A stretch of 8,137 nucleotides of DNA from assembly GCA_963933885.1 (NCBI GenBank), contig CAWVWF010000164.1, positions 1 to 8,137 of the forward strand, in the 5' to 3' direction. The translations under genes and the position numbers were made by a program. Position 1 is the stretch's first letter. Each line of letters begins with the position of its first letter. The notes under the pieces were generated by a model, which was not told where the DNA came from, ran no database searches, and saw only the letters and a list, made by a program, of their open reading frames with translations. The stretch is from CAWVWF01 sp963933885 (lineage in GTDB: Bacteria > Bacteroidota > Bacteroidia > Flavobacteriales_C > GCA-002722245). Positions 1 to 7,784 of this stretch are shown one piece after another.

Positions 1-208
1 CATTGAAATCAACAACCTGCTTATCAAGAACGAGTTGACTAAAGCCTGAAACATCACCCCATGGAACCTTGTTTGAATTGATGTCAAGTTGTTCTTTAAT
101 AAGAATTCTAGCAACTTCAGGGAAAGTAGTGCAATTGGAATTTGCAAGTTCATTTATTAAGCTTGTTTTTCCCGTACTTGGTCCACCTGTAATTACAATT
201 CGAATCAT
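1..208 (-). CDS. AAA_28-type P-loop ATPase/kinase (NadR-like), 3' end cut off by window edge
   Basis: The first 69 residues are visible, beginning MIRIVITGGPSTGKTS. Residues 3-7 form a hydrophobic beta strand and residues 8-15 (GGPSTGKT) are a Walker A loop, so the protein binds ATP or GTP. A short helix follows, then PEVARILIKEQ at about 30-40, which fits the E-V-A-R signature of the AAA_28 family, related to the nucleoside-kinase part of NadR. Family members are usually about 170-190 residues, so well under half is seen and the Walker B and lid regions lie outside the window. The start at 206-208 is well supported: it sits directly before the P-loop strand, and upstream in frame there is no other ATG before a TAA stop. 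The gene is divergent from the alpha-2-macroglobulin gene. The substrate is unknown; most Bacteroidota members are annotated only as 'ATPase', and a nucleoside or NMN kinase role is family-based inference. Confidence 0.85.
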   Translation of the reverse strand, partial: MIRIVITGGPSTGKTSLINELANSNCTTFPEVARILIKEQLDINSNKVPWGDVSGFSQLVLDKQVVDFN

Positions 209-245
209 TAAAATATAGTTTTCATCATTCTCAACTTCAATTAGC

Positions 246-272
246 AAAGATTTTACTATTTGAAAAACAAAG
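246..272 (-). promoter_or_regulatory. Weak candidate promoter for the P-loop ATPase gene
   Basis: Read on the minus strand, AATCTTTG (253-246) matches the Bacteroidota -7 element TAnnTTTG at all but the first fixed position, and TTTG (272-269) could serve as the -33 element. The spacer is 15 bases, shorter than the 17-23 usually described, so this is tentative. It would give a leader of roughly 30 bases. A TATATTTT string just before the ATG is an alternative -7 box, but it would put transcription start inside the coding region. Confidence 0.22.
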
Positions 273-392
273 GTGAGGCGATTGATGCTCTACCACAAAA
301 TAAATAATTTTAATGACTTTAGCCAAAACTTGAAATCAAATAATAAAAAGCTTTTAACGGAAAATAGAAAAAGAGCTACGAAAATATAAATG

Positions 393-426
393 TTCGAAAT
401 ATATCAAAATAAAAGATGTAGAATTG
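393..426 (+). promoter_or_regulatory. Weak candidate promoter for the alpha-2-macroglobulin gene
   Basis: TAGAATTG at 419-426 matches the Bacteroidota -7 consensus TAnnTTTG except for one base. The best -33-like string 22 bases upstream is TTCG (393-396), which lacks the expected TTG. If real, transcription would begin at about 431-434, leaving a short A-rich leader before the ATG at 450 and excluding the ATG at 390 as the start. No better match is visible in 209-449, so the true promoter may be different. Confidence 0.2.
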
Positions 427-449
427 TACTTGTAAAAAAAACGAACCAT

Positions 450-3400
450 ATGAACCAAAGATCCCTTTTTAAATCAGTTACAATTTTATTGTTAATGTCT
501 GTTTTCGTAGCGTGTAATCCGAAACAGGAATCAACTAAAACTTATGTGAATCCTGAGTTTAGTACTTATGTAAGTGCCTTCTCATCAGGTCAGATTTCAA
601 GGGAATCTATCATCAAGGTTGTTTTAACACAATCCATAGATACATCTAAATATAAAATAGGGGAAGCATTACCGGAAGGGTTGTTTGATTTTTCTCCAAA
701 TATGGACGGGATAGCAAAGTTTACAGATCCATTTACTATAGAATTTACACCTGAAGAATGGTTTAATTCAGAAACGAATTACAAGGTTGAATTTAGTTTA
801 GATGAAATTCAAAAAGTACCAGATGGTTTTAGTGAATTTGAGTTTGATTTCACAACACCGATTTTAGACTATAATATCAATTTTAAAGGGTTTGATAAGA
901 ATAGTACATACGAAGTTTTAAACCTGTCAGGAGTAGTCGTTTTCTCTGATGTAATAGATACTGCAAAACTAGCAACACTTCTAAAAGTGAGTACAGATAA
1001 CAAAGTTAGTTGGAGAAATACAGGTGATAATGTTTACGATTTTGCGATCCAAAAAATCAAACGTAAAAAAACTAGTTATTCTACAGAGATTAAATTCGAT
1101 GGTTCATCTTTTGGAATTGATAAGCAAATTGCAAAATCATATACAATTCCAGCTTTAGGAGATTTTAAGGTTACGGATGTAGAAGTAGACAATGGGATTG
1201 AGCAATCAATAACAATTTATTTTTCTGATCCACTTTCTAAAAAAGGTAAGATTGAAAGTTTTATTTCTGTTGATGGAGATAAGAATTGTAAAGTTGTTGT
1301 GTTAGGGAATGAAGTTAAAGTTTATCCATCTAGAAGAATTAACGGTGAGAAGAAGCTTTTAATTGAGGCTGGTGTTAAGAATTCGAAAGACTATGGGATG
1401 ACTAAACCTCAGGAGTTTATGCTGAGCTTCTTCGCTATTAAACCTCAGATTGAATTATTAGGTAAAGGAACTATACTGCCAAGTGCACAAAAAGGGTTGT
1501 TATTTCCTTTTAGAGCTGTAAATGTTAATTCTGTAGTTGTTAGTATTACTAAGGTTTATACAGATAATATTGGTCAGTTTTTACAGGTGAATGAATTGTC
1601 TGGAACGTACCAACTACACAGAGTTTCTAAGAAAGTACTTAGAAAAAGAATATCATTAAAGTCGTTATCAAATGTAAACTTGTCTGAATGGAATGACTTT
1701 CATTTAGATCTAAGCGAATATGTAAATGTTGATCCAGGTGCGATTTATAGAATCGAATTAAGGCTTGATAAACGAGGGAGTAATTTCCCTTGTAAGGATG
1801 CTTCAAAAGAGGATGACTTAACAGAGATTGAAATGCAAAATTCAATAGATGACTGGGATGATGAATCTACCTCAAGAGGATATTACTATGATGATTACGA
1901 TTACTATACTTATTACGGTAATTCAAATTACGATTATTCTCAAAAAGAAAACCCATGTAATAATTCCTACTATAGATACAAGGCAGTTAGTAAGAACATT
2001 CTTGCAAGTAATTTAGGAATTACTGTTAAAGCAGGAACTGATAGAAAGTATCATGTATATGTTTCTGATTTATTAACTGTTCAGCCAATGGGGCATGTTG
2101 AAGTTGAGTTGTTGGATTACCAGCAACAAGTTGTGGGAAGAGCTACGACGGATGGAAGTGGAATGGTTGCAATTTCGCCGAAGAGGAAACCATTTTTAGT
2201 GATCGTTAAAAATGGAGATAAGCGAGGATATTTAAAAATCAGAAATGGTTTGAGTCTTTCTACAAGTAAGTTTGAGACAAGTGGTCAAACAAACAGAGAC
2301 GGTGTTAAGGGGTTCCTATATACAGAAAGAGGAGTACGTCGTCCAGGAGATTCTATTTATGTAGGATTTATGATTGAAGATCAAAATGGGAAAATTCCAG
2401 ATCTTCATCCAGTACATTTTGAGTTGGTTAACCCGAAAGGGAAGACAATGAAGAAGCAAGTATTGATTGGGAATAAAAACGGAATTTATGTTTTTAAAAC
2501 TAAAACTGATATCGATGATCCAACTGGTAGTTGGGGGTGTAGAGCCAAAATTGGAAATGCTTCGTTTTACAAAGAAATCAAAGTAGAATCTGTTAAGCCC
2601 AACAGACTGAAGATCTTATTAGACTTTCACCAAAAGATAGTAACTAAAAACAAAGCACCTAAAGCTGATTTAGAAGTTAAATGGTTGCATGGTGCTATTG
2701 CAAGAGATTTAGATGCGAAAGTTGAGATGCATTTAGAAAGCTCTTATGGAGACTTTAAAGATCACAAAGATTATGTTTTTAAAGATCCATTATATTCTTA
2801 TTCATCATCAGATCAAATTGTTTTTGAAGATAAGATTGATAACGACGGTAAAGCTTCGTTTAAACCTAAGTTTGAGGTAGGTGAGTTTGTACCAGGAATG
2901 TTAACAGCATTTTTCAAAACAAGAATATTTGAAAAAACAGGTGATTTTAGTGTAGATAAGTTCTCCGTAAAATTCTCTCCTTACGATTCTTATGTAGGTG
3001 TAGCTATTCCAAAAGGAAGTGGATGGGGGAATGTACTTGAAACGGGGAAGGATCATCAAATAGGTGTTGTTGTCGTGGATGAAAAAGGTAAAGCACTTGA
3101 TAGAAAAGGGGTGAAAGTAAAAGTTTATAGAATTGATAGAAACTGGTGGTGGGATAACTACAATAGAGATCTAGCGAGTTATATCAACCGTTCTAGTACT
3201 GAATTGATTATTGATTCCGTAATGGACATTAAAAAGAAAGGTTCTTATTTCAAAATGAGAGAAGAGTATCCGAATTGGGGAAGATATTTAATTAGAGTTA
3301 CTGATCCTGTAAGTGGGCATAGTTCTGGAAAGTTAATCACTGTTGATTGGCCTTATTGGAGAAGAGCATCTAGAAACAATCAAGATTTTGCCACAATGTT

Positions 3401-5987
3401 AAACTTCCAAAGTAATAAGAAATCTTATGCTGTTGGTGAAGATATTAACGTTTCATTCCCAACTAGTGGAAAAGAAAAAGCGTTAGTAACGATTGAAACG
3501 GGTACTTCTGTAATCAAGTCTTTTTGGGTAGAAACTACAGAAAAGCAAACTGAGTTTAATATCAAGGCTTCGAAAGAAATGGCGCCTAACATATATGTAA
3601 GTATTTCACTTTTACAGAAACATGGAAATACAGGTAATGATTTACCAATAAGGATGTACGGGACTATTCCTGTAGGTGTAGAAGATCCAAACTCTCACTT
3701 AAATCCTTTAATTGATTTGGCGAAAGAGATTAGACCAGAATCAACAGCAAGTATCGGTGTAAGTGAAAAGGATGGTAAAGAAATGTACTATACATTAGCA
3801 ATCGTAGATGAAGGATTGTTAGATCTAACGAGGTTTAAAACTCCAAAACCTTGGAAGCATTTTTATGCTAAACAGGCTTTGGGAGTTAAGACTTGGGATA
3901 TGTACGATCAGGTTATCGGAGCATATGGAGCACAATTAAATAAAATTTTAGGTATTGGTGGAGATGGATCCAATGCAAAAAAAGGTGGTAAGAAGGCGAA
4001 TAGGTTTAAACCGATGGTGCGTTTCTTAGGAGAGTTTAAATTAAAGGCTGGTGAAAAAGTAGTTCACAAAGTTAAGATTCCAAATTACATAGGATCTTGT
4101 AGGGTGATGGTTGTTGCAAGAAGTAACAAATCTTATGGTTCTGCTGAGAAATACGTAAAAGTTAAGAAGCCATTAATGGTACTGGCTACTTTACCAAGAG
4201 TATTAGGGCCGAATGAAGAGGTTAATTTGCCTGTGAATGTTTTTGCTTTAAAGGAGAATTTAGGGAAGGTTAAAGTTACTATTGAGAGTAACGAATTTTT
4301 ACAGTCTGTTGGTCCAAAAACCAAAAGAATAAACTTCAAGGAATCAGGAGATCAAATCGTATTGTTTCCTTTAAAGGTTTCTAAGAATATTGGAATTGGA
4401 AAAATTAAGGTAACGGTAACAAGTGGTAAGGAATCTGCTAAGCATGAAATTGAAATAGATGTTAGGGCTCCAAATCCTGAGGTGACTGATGTAATTGAAG
4501 TGGCTATTAATCCAGGGAAGTCTTGGAGTGGTGAACTTAAGTATCCTGGGATGGATGGAACAAATTCAGGAGCATTTGAAGTTTCTAGTTTCCCTTCTAT
4601 TAATATTACAGGTAGACTAAGGTATTTGATTCGTTACCCTCATGGATGTATCGAGCAGACTACATCTTCTGTATTTCCTCAGTTACATTTAGGTAATGTT
4701 GTTGAGTTGAATGATATCCAGAAAGTTAAAATCATTGAAAACATAACTAAAGGAATTTCTAGAATCACAAAATTTCAAACTTCAGAAGGAGGTTTTAGTT
4801 ACTGGCCTGGAGATCCTGATCCAAGTGAATGGGGAAGTAATTATGCTGGTCATTTCTTATTAGAAGCTAAAGCAAAAGGATATAAAGTACCAAGCTACTT
4901 AATAAGTAACTGGTTGACTTATCAAAAGAGAAAGGCGAAACGTTGGAATTATGGAGGAGATAGATATTACAACTATACTATTCAAGCATATAGATTATAC
5001 GTGTTGGCTTTAGCTGGTTCACCAGATTTCAGTGCAATGAATCAATTAAAATCTAAGACTAATTTGAACTCAACTTCGAAATGGAGATTAGCTGGTGCTT
5101 ATGCATTAGCTGGACAAGCTCAAGTAGCAAATGAGATCATTGAGAAATTAAATACGGATGTTGCTGATTATAGAGAGTTAAGTTATTCTTATGGATCAGG
5201 AACAAGAGATAAAGCTATGATATTAGAGGTTTTAACTGAAATGGGTAAACGTGGAAGAGGTGCCACTTTAGCTAAAGATATTGCTGGTAGAATGAATAGT
5301 AGGAGATGGATGAGTACTCAAACAACGGCTTACAGTTTATTGGCTTTAAGTAAGTTTTTAGGGGAGTCTGAGAAAGGTAAGATGATGCAATTTAATTACT
5401 TGCTTTCAGGGAAGTCTCAAAATGAAGTGAATGCTAAGATTCCAGTTTATAAGAAAGAATTCAATCCTAAAAAAGATAAGAAGTTGACAATTAAGAATAC
5501 TGGAAAGTCGGTGTTGTTTGTTAAAGTTAGTCAGAGTGGAACTCCAGATCAAGATGATCGTTCTGCGACTAACAATAATGTTAAAATGACTATTGTGTAC
5601 AAGAATATGGATGGTGGTGTTATTTCACCTGATTCGATAGAACAAGGGACTGATTTTAAAGCAGAGGTTACTTTATATAATCCCGGTGTTAAAGGTTACT
5701 TGAGAGAGATGGCTTTAAATCAAATCTTTCCTTCAGGATGGGAAATCCATAATAGTAGAATGGATATGTATAATAGTGAAGAAGGGAATAGGGCTGACTA
5801 TAAGGATATACGAGATGATCGAGTTTATACTTATTACAAGTTAGGTACGGGAAGTAGAAAGACTTTCGTTGTAAAGCTTAATGCAGCTTATAAAGGGAAG
5901 TTTTATTTGCCAACTGTAGAAACAGAAGCAATGTATGATAACTCAATTAATGCAAGAACACCTGGTAAGTGGGTAATTGTTAAATAA
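450..5987 (+). CDS. Thioester-containing bacterial alpha-2-macroglobulin lipoprotein (YfhM/ECAM-like)
   Basis: This encodes a protein of about 1845 residues predicted to be lipid-anchored in the envelope; family members trap proteases by covalent capture after bait cleavage. Residues 1-21 form a lipoprotein signal peptide with lipobox FVA-C22. N-terminal macroglobulin (MG1/MG2-like) domains cover about 30-620, and a typical ERGVRRPGDS segment lies near 626-635. A Tyr/Asp-rich insert lies at 478-496. The bait-region domain runs from about 990 (KSYAVGEDI) through VDEGLLDLT (1119-1127). A Lys-rich linker (1177-1182) precedes the MG7-like RFKPMVRFLGEF (from 1185) and PNYIGSCRVMVVA. The thioester domain carries GCIEQ with C1400 and Q1403, and GGFSYWPG at 1447-1454. 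A C-terminal MG10-like domain covers about 1728-1845 (DIRDDRVYTYY near 1786). The frame also opens at an ATG at 390, but that adds 20 charged residues before the signal peptide, so 450 is preferred. The gene stands alone, with no pbpC beside it. Family assignment is very secure; the actual target proteases are unknown. Confidence 0.95.
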   Translation: MNQRSLFKSVTILLLMSVFVACNPKQESTKTYVNPEFSTYVSAFSSGQISRESIIKVVLTQSIDTSKYKIGEALPEGLFDFSPNMDGIAKFTDPFTIEFTPEEWFNSETNYKVEFSLDEIQKVPDGFSEFEFDFTTPILDYNINFKGFDKNSTYEVLNLSGVVVFSDVIDTAKLATLLKVSTDNKVSWRNTGDNVYDFAIQKIKRKKTSYSTEIKFDGSSFGIDKQIAKSYTIPALGDFKVTDVEVDNGIEQSITIYFSDPLSKKGKIESFISVDGDKNCKVVVLGNEVKVYPSRRINGEKKLLIEAGVKNSKDYGMTKPQEFMLSFFAIKPQIELLGKGTILPSAQKGLLFPFRAVNVNSVVVSITKVYTDNIGQFLQVNELSGTYQLHRVSKKVLRKRISLKSLSNVNLSEWNDFHLDLSEYVNVDPGAIYRIELRLDKRGSNFPCKDASKEDDLTEIEMQNSIDDWDDESTSRGYYYDDYDYYTYYGNSNYDYSQKENPCNNSYYRYKAVSKNILASNLGITVKAGTDRKYHVYVSDLLTVQPMGHVEVELLDYQQQVVGRATTDGSGMVAISPKRKPFLVIVKNGDKRGYLKIRNGLSLSTSKFETSGQTNRDGVKGFLYTERGVRRPGDSIYVGFMIEDQNGKIPDLHPVHFELVNPKGKTMKKQVLIGNKNGIYVFKTKTDIDDPTGSWGCRAKIGNASFYKEIKVESVKPNRLKILLDFHQKIVTKNKAPKADLEVKWLHGAIARDLDAKVEMHLESSYGDFKDHKDYVFKDPLYSYSSSDQIVFEDKIDNDGKASFKPKFEVGEFVPGMLTAFFKTRIFEKTGDFSVDKFSVKFSPYDSYVGVAIPKGSGWGNVLETGKDHQIGVVVVDEKGKALDRKGVKVKVYRIDRNWWWDNYNRDLASYINRSSTELIIDSVMDIKKKGSYFKMREEYPNWGRYLIRVTDPVSGHSSGKLITVDWPYWRRASRNNQDFATMLNFQSNKKSYAVGEDINVSFPTSGKEKALVTIETGTSVIKSFWVETTEKQTEFNIKASKEMAPNIYVSISLLQKHGNTGNDLPIRMYGTIPVGVEDPNSHLNPLIDLAKEIRPESTASIGVSEKDGKEMYYTLAIVDEGLLDLTRFKTPKPWKHFYAKQALGVKTWDMYDQVIGAYGAQLNKILGIGGDGSNAKKGGKKANRFKPMVRFLGEFKLKAGEKVVHKVKIPNYIGSCRVMVVARSNKSYGSAEKYVKVKKPLMVLATLPRVLGPNEEVNLPVNVFALKENLGKVKVTIESNEFLQSVGPKTKRINFKESGDQIVLFPLKVSKNIGIGKIKVTVTSGKESAKHEIEIDVRAPNPEVTDVIEVAINPGKSWSGELKYPGMDGTNSGAFEVSSFPSINITGRLRYLIRYPHGCIEQTTSSVFPQLHLGNVVELNDIQKVKIIENITKGISRITKFQTSEGGFSYWPGDPDPSEWGSNYAGHFLLEAKAKGYKVPSYLISNWLTYQKRKAKRWNYGGDRYYNYTIQAYRLYVLALAGSPDFSAMNQLKSKTNLNSTSKWRLAGAYALAGQAQVANEIIEKLNTDVADYRELSYSYGSGTRDKAMILEVLTEMGKRGRGATLAKDIAGRMNSRRWMSTQTTAYSLLALSKFLGESEKGKMMQFNYLLSGKSQNEVNAKIPVYKKEFNPKKDKKLTIKNTGKSVLFVKVSQSGTPDQDDRSATNNNVKMTIVYKNMDGGVISPDSIEQGTDFKAEVTLYNPGVKGYLREMALNQIFPSGWEIHNSRMDMYNSEEGNRADYKDIRDDRVYTYYKLGTGSRKTFVVKLNAAYKGKFYLPTVETEAMYDNSINARTPGKWVIVK
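1881..1937 (+). other. Tyr/Asp-rich low-complexity insert within the macroglobulin
   Basis: Codons for residues 478-496 give ten tyrosines in 19 positions, with most of the rest Asp, Asn or Gly, encoded by reiterated TAT/TAC/GAT codons (GATTAC occurs twice close together). An acidic stretch (EDDLTEIE to DDWDDES) precedes it. Cysteines C448 and C503 flank the whole insert and are placed so that they could form a disulfide closing a surface loop. From memory, similar acidic and aromatic loops occur at this point in other Bacteroidota macroglobulins; that memory is not checked here. Confidence 0.6.
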
Positions 5988-5993
5988 GAAATG

Positions 5994-6034
5994 GGAAGGC
6001 TTTGATTTCAATGAAAATGAAATTAAAGTCTTCC
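5994..6034 (+). terminator. Hairpin terminator of the macroglobulin gene, overlapping the convergent gene's 3' end
   Basis: The left arm 5994-6010 (GGAAGGCTTTGATTTCA) pairs with the right arm 6018-6034 (TGAAATTAAAGTCTTCC) across a 7-base loop, giving a 17-bp stem. In plus-strand RNA all positions pair: 15 Watson-Crick pairs and two G-U wobbles (5999/6029 and 6004/6024). It begins 6 bases after the stop codon. The following T-tract (TGTTAATTT) is poor, so a purely intrinsic mechanism is uncertain. The right arm includes the last codons and stop of the convergent DUF218 gene. In minus-strand RNA the two wobbles become A-C mismatches, so the structure is weaker there but may still act for both genes. 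Confidence 0.6.
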
Positions 6035-6790
6035 TGTTAATTTATAAGAAATGTATCCTATCATTTCATGACCTAAATGATTCCAACCTGAAAAAGTACC
6101 GATATTGGGAATAAGGCAATGTTGGAACTCAAACTTTCTAGGGCCTGATTTTCTGTTAGTAGATAAGTAATCACATTCAATTCCTTGCTTTTTAAAACAA
6201 GCTAAACTTCTTCTCATATGTAAGGAAGAAGTAATTAACAAGATGTTTTTTGAATCGAGGTCTTTAAATGATTTAGCTAGACCTTCTTTTGTGTAAAGTG
6301 CGTTTTGATAAGTATTCTTTGATTCGTTTTCAAAATGAAATTTTTTGGTTGAGAAACCTATTGAGTTAAGGTATTTGATTATCATATCTGCTTCTTTATT
6401 TTCAGGATGATAAACATCTCCACTTCCTCCAGAAAAAAATATATTATCCAAACTCTTCTCTTTCAATAATGGTAGGGCTTGTAATAACCTGTCTGAATTA
6501 CCATTAAACTGCATTATCTTATTTTTCGCATCGTAGTTTATCATTCCTGATAGTACAACTCCAATATCATAATGATTTTGTCTTGCATTGTTCTGAGGCA
6601 TTTCCCATAATCTACTTACTTCGTCAAGAATGAAACTATTTCCAAATACAAATACAAAGATAATTGAGATAGATAGTAGCTTCTTTCGTTTCACACCGCT
6701 TTGAGTTTTTAAAGCCCATATTAGTAGAATTATTAAATAGGTAAATGGAGAAACAAGAAAACTTAATATTTTTGAAAGGATAAAAAACAT
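6023..6790 (-). CDS. ElyC/SanA/YdcF-like DUF218 membrane protein
   Basis: This is a 255-residue protein with two N-terminal hydrophobic segments (about 5-27 and 37-54) joined by a basic loop (KRKK), followed by a DUF218 domain from about 73 to the end. Family motifs are visible: VVLSG (78-82), DR (100-101), FFSGGSGD (118-125), ESKNTYQNA (156-164), LLITSSLHMRR (184-194) and HEMIGYISYKLTG near the C-terminus. The topology and the ending resemble E. coli ElyC, which affects peptidoglycan and lipid-carrier metabolism; SanA and YdcF are other members and the biochemical activity is unsettled. The domain probably faces the periplasm. It starts 4 bases after the truA stop codon, so co-transcription and perhaps translational coupling with truA are likely. 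Its end converges on the macroglobulin gene with only 35 bases between the stops. I am sure of the family but not of orthology to ElyC specifically, so no symbol is given. Confidence 0.88.
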   Translation of the reverse strand: MFFILSKILSFLVSPFTYLIILLIWALKTQSGVKRKKLLSISIIFVFVFGNSFILDEVSRLWEMPQNNARQNHYDIGVVLSGMINYDAKNKIMQFNGNSDRLLQALPLLKEKSLDNIFFSGGSGDVYHPENKEADMIIKYLNSIGFSTKKFHFENESKNTYQNALYTKEGLAKSFKDLDSKNILLITSSLHMRRSLACFKKQGIECDYLSTNRKSGPRKFEFQHCLIPNIGTFSGWNHLGHEMIGYISYKLTGRL

Positions 6791-6794
6791 ATGG

Positions 6795-7586
6795 TTATTT
6801 TAAATCTGATTTTAAAAGACTTGTTATGTCGGGACGTTGAGGTTGGTTTAAAAATGGATATTCAACTTTAGATAGATATAGTCCATTAGGAAGGGCAGGA
6901 GCCTTTTTATCTAGATCCTTTTTGTTTGCAAGCATACTTTCAAATTCTTCAACTGAAATTTCTCCAGTTCCAACTTTTAAAAGAAAGTCTACTATTATTC
7001 TTATCATTCCTCTCAAGAATCGATTTGCTGTAATTGAAAATCTGATTCTAGTTCCATCTTCGTTCGCGAATAATTGAGCTGACTTAACATCACATAATGT
7101 GTGATTGTGTAAATCTGCTCTTTTACAATATGCTCTAAAATCTTTATGTTGAGTAAGAGTTGTAACAGCCTTTTTCATCGCTTGGATATCTAAACTCTCC
7201 AAGTTGTAATAGGAGCTGTATCCAAATAAAATAGGGTCTTCATACAAGTGTATGAAGTAATCATAAGTTCTCCAAGTAGCATCAAATCTTGCATGCTGTC
7301 GTTCCTCAACTTCTATAACATCATAAACTACAATTCCATCAGGAAGGTGCTTGTTGATGATGAATTTTAAATCAAAAGTTAGGGGAGAATCTAAATTAAT
7401 ATGAATGAAGTACTGACTTGCATGAACACCAGCGTCAGTTCTTCCACATCCATATACAGTAACTTCTTTTTTGAAAACACCTTTTAATTTATTCTCAATT
7501 ACTTCTTGAACCGATATAACATTTGATTGACGTTGCCAGCCTCTGTACTTACTACCATCATAACCAATATGTAAGAAATATCTCAT
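6795..7586 (-). CDS. truA: tRNA pseudouridine(38-40) synthase TruA
   Basis: TruA converts uridines 38, 39 and 40 of the tRNA anticodon arm to pseudouridine in the cytoplasm. The 263-residue protein (E. coli TruA has 270) opens with MRYFLHIGYDGSKYRGWQRQ, the usual first strand. It carries the catalytic loop GRTDAGVHA (48-56) with nucleophile D51, RTYDY (106-110) with the conserved active-site Tyr108, NRFLRGMIRIIV (188-199) with the conserved arginine R192, and the C-terminal A-P-x-L-P-x-GLYL (229-238). All key residues are present, so the enzyme should be active. The frame stays open upstream to an ATG at 7652, but the extra 22 residues match nothing in the family and that stretch contains a promoter-like box, so 7586 is preferred. 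It is the first gene of a probable two-gene operon with the DUF218 protein. Confidence 0.96.
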   Translation of the reverse strand: MRYFLHIGYDGSKYRGWQRQSNVISVQEVIENKLKGVFKKEVTVYGCGRTDAGVHASQYFIHINLDSPLTFDLKFIINKHLPDGIVVYDVIEVEERQHARFDATWRTYDYFIHLYEDPILFGYSSYYNLESLDIQAMKKAVTTLTQHKDFRAYCKRADLHNHTLCDVKSAQLFANEDGTRIRFSITANRFLRGMIRIIVDFLLKVGTGEISVEEFESMLANKKDLDKKAPALPNGLYLSKVEYPFLNQPQRPDITSLLKSDLK

Positions 7587-7612
7587 TGAATTTTTCGATC
7601 TAAATAATGAAG

Positions 7613-7620
7613 CAAAAGTA
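7613..7620 (-). promoter_or_regulatory. -7 promoter element for truA (TACTTTTG)
   Basis: On the minus strand TACTTTTG is an exact match to the Bacteroidota -7 consensus TAnnTTTG. Transcription would start near 7605-7608, leaving a leader of roughly 20 bases before the truA ATG at 7586. No TTG lies at the normal 17-23 base spacing; the nearest one (in TTGACTTT) is 29 bases upstream and belongs to the inverted repeat at 7626-7653. Its position argues against translation beginning at 7652. Confidence 0.5.
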
Positions 7621-7625
7621 GGTGA

Positions 7626-7653
7626 ATTGACTTTGATTTCGGTGAAAGTCAAT
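7626..7653. repeat. Perfect 9-bp inverted repeat upstream of truA, candidate operator
   Basis: ATTGACTTT (7626-7634) and AAAGTCAAT (7645-7653) are exact reverse complements separated by 10 bases, GATTTCGGTG. The arms are 19 bases centre to centre, close to two helical turns. The repeat lies where the -33 element of the truA promoter should be, just upstream of its -7 box, and about 145 bases from the divergent receiver-like gene. A dimeric regulator site is a reasonable guess; a small RNA hairpin is less likely because it precedes the predicted start of transcription. Confidence 0.45.
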
Positions 7654-7784
7654 AAATTAATTCACTATTTAAAAGAAGTTATATTTTGATTGTTTTAATA
7701 TGGAAGATTGCAAGCAGAGAAAGAAATATTTATTTCATTAAAAAAATCACTTCTTTTTGGTATTTTATTTACCGTATAATTCTC

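Noticed and set aside
346..355. AAAAGCTTTT palindrome in the leader region of the macroglobulin gene.
   Set aside because: It is a 10-base palindrome of simple A/T runs, likely by chance in such AT-rich DNA, and is not positioned as an operator or terminator.
390..449. N-terminal extension of the macroglobulin from an ATG at 390.
   Set aside because: It puts 20 residues rich in Lys and Arg before an otherwise standard lipoprotein signal peptide; starting at 450 gives a normal 21-residue leader ending at the lipobox.
209..449. Possible small RNA, tRNA or tiny gene in the left intergenic region.
   Set aside because: I found no cloverleaf, no convincing stem-loop with a T-run, and no open frame with a family-like product; only weak promoter-like strings are present.
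1639..1845. Minus-strand open frame of 68 codons inside the macroglobulin gene.
   Set aside because: It is antisense to a clearly coding region, matches no family that I recognise, and has no promoter or context.
4133..4339. Minus-strand open frame of 68 codons inside the macroglobulin gene.
   Set aside because: It is a by-product of codon use on the opposite strand across the MG7-like domain, with no sign of being a gene.
7587..7652. N-terminal extension of TruA from an ATG at 7652.
   Set aside because: The extra 22 residues do not fit the family, whose members begin right at the first strand, and the stretch contains an exact -7 promoter box for truA.
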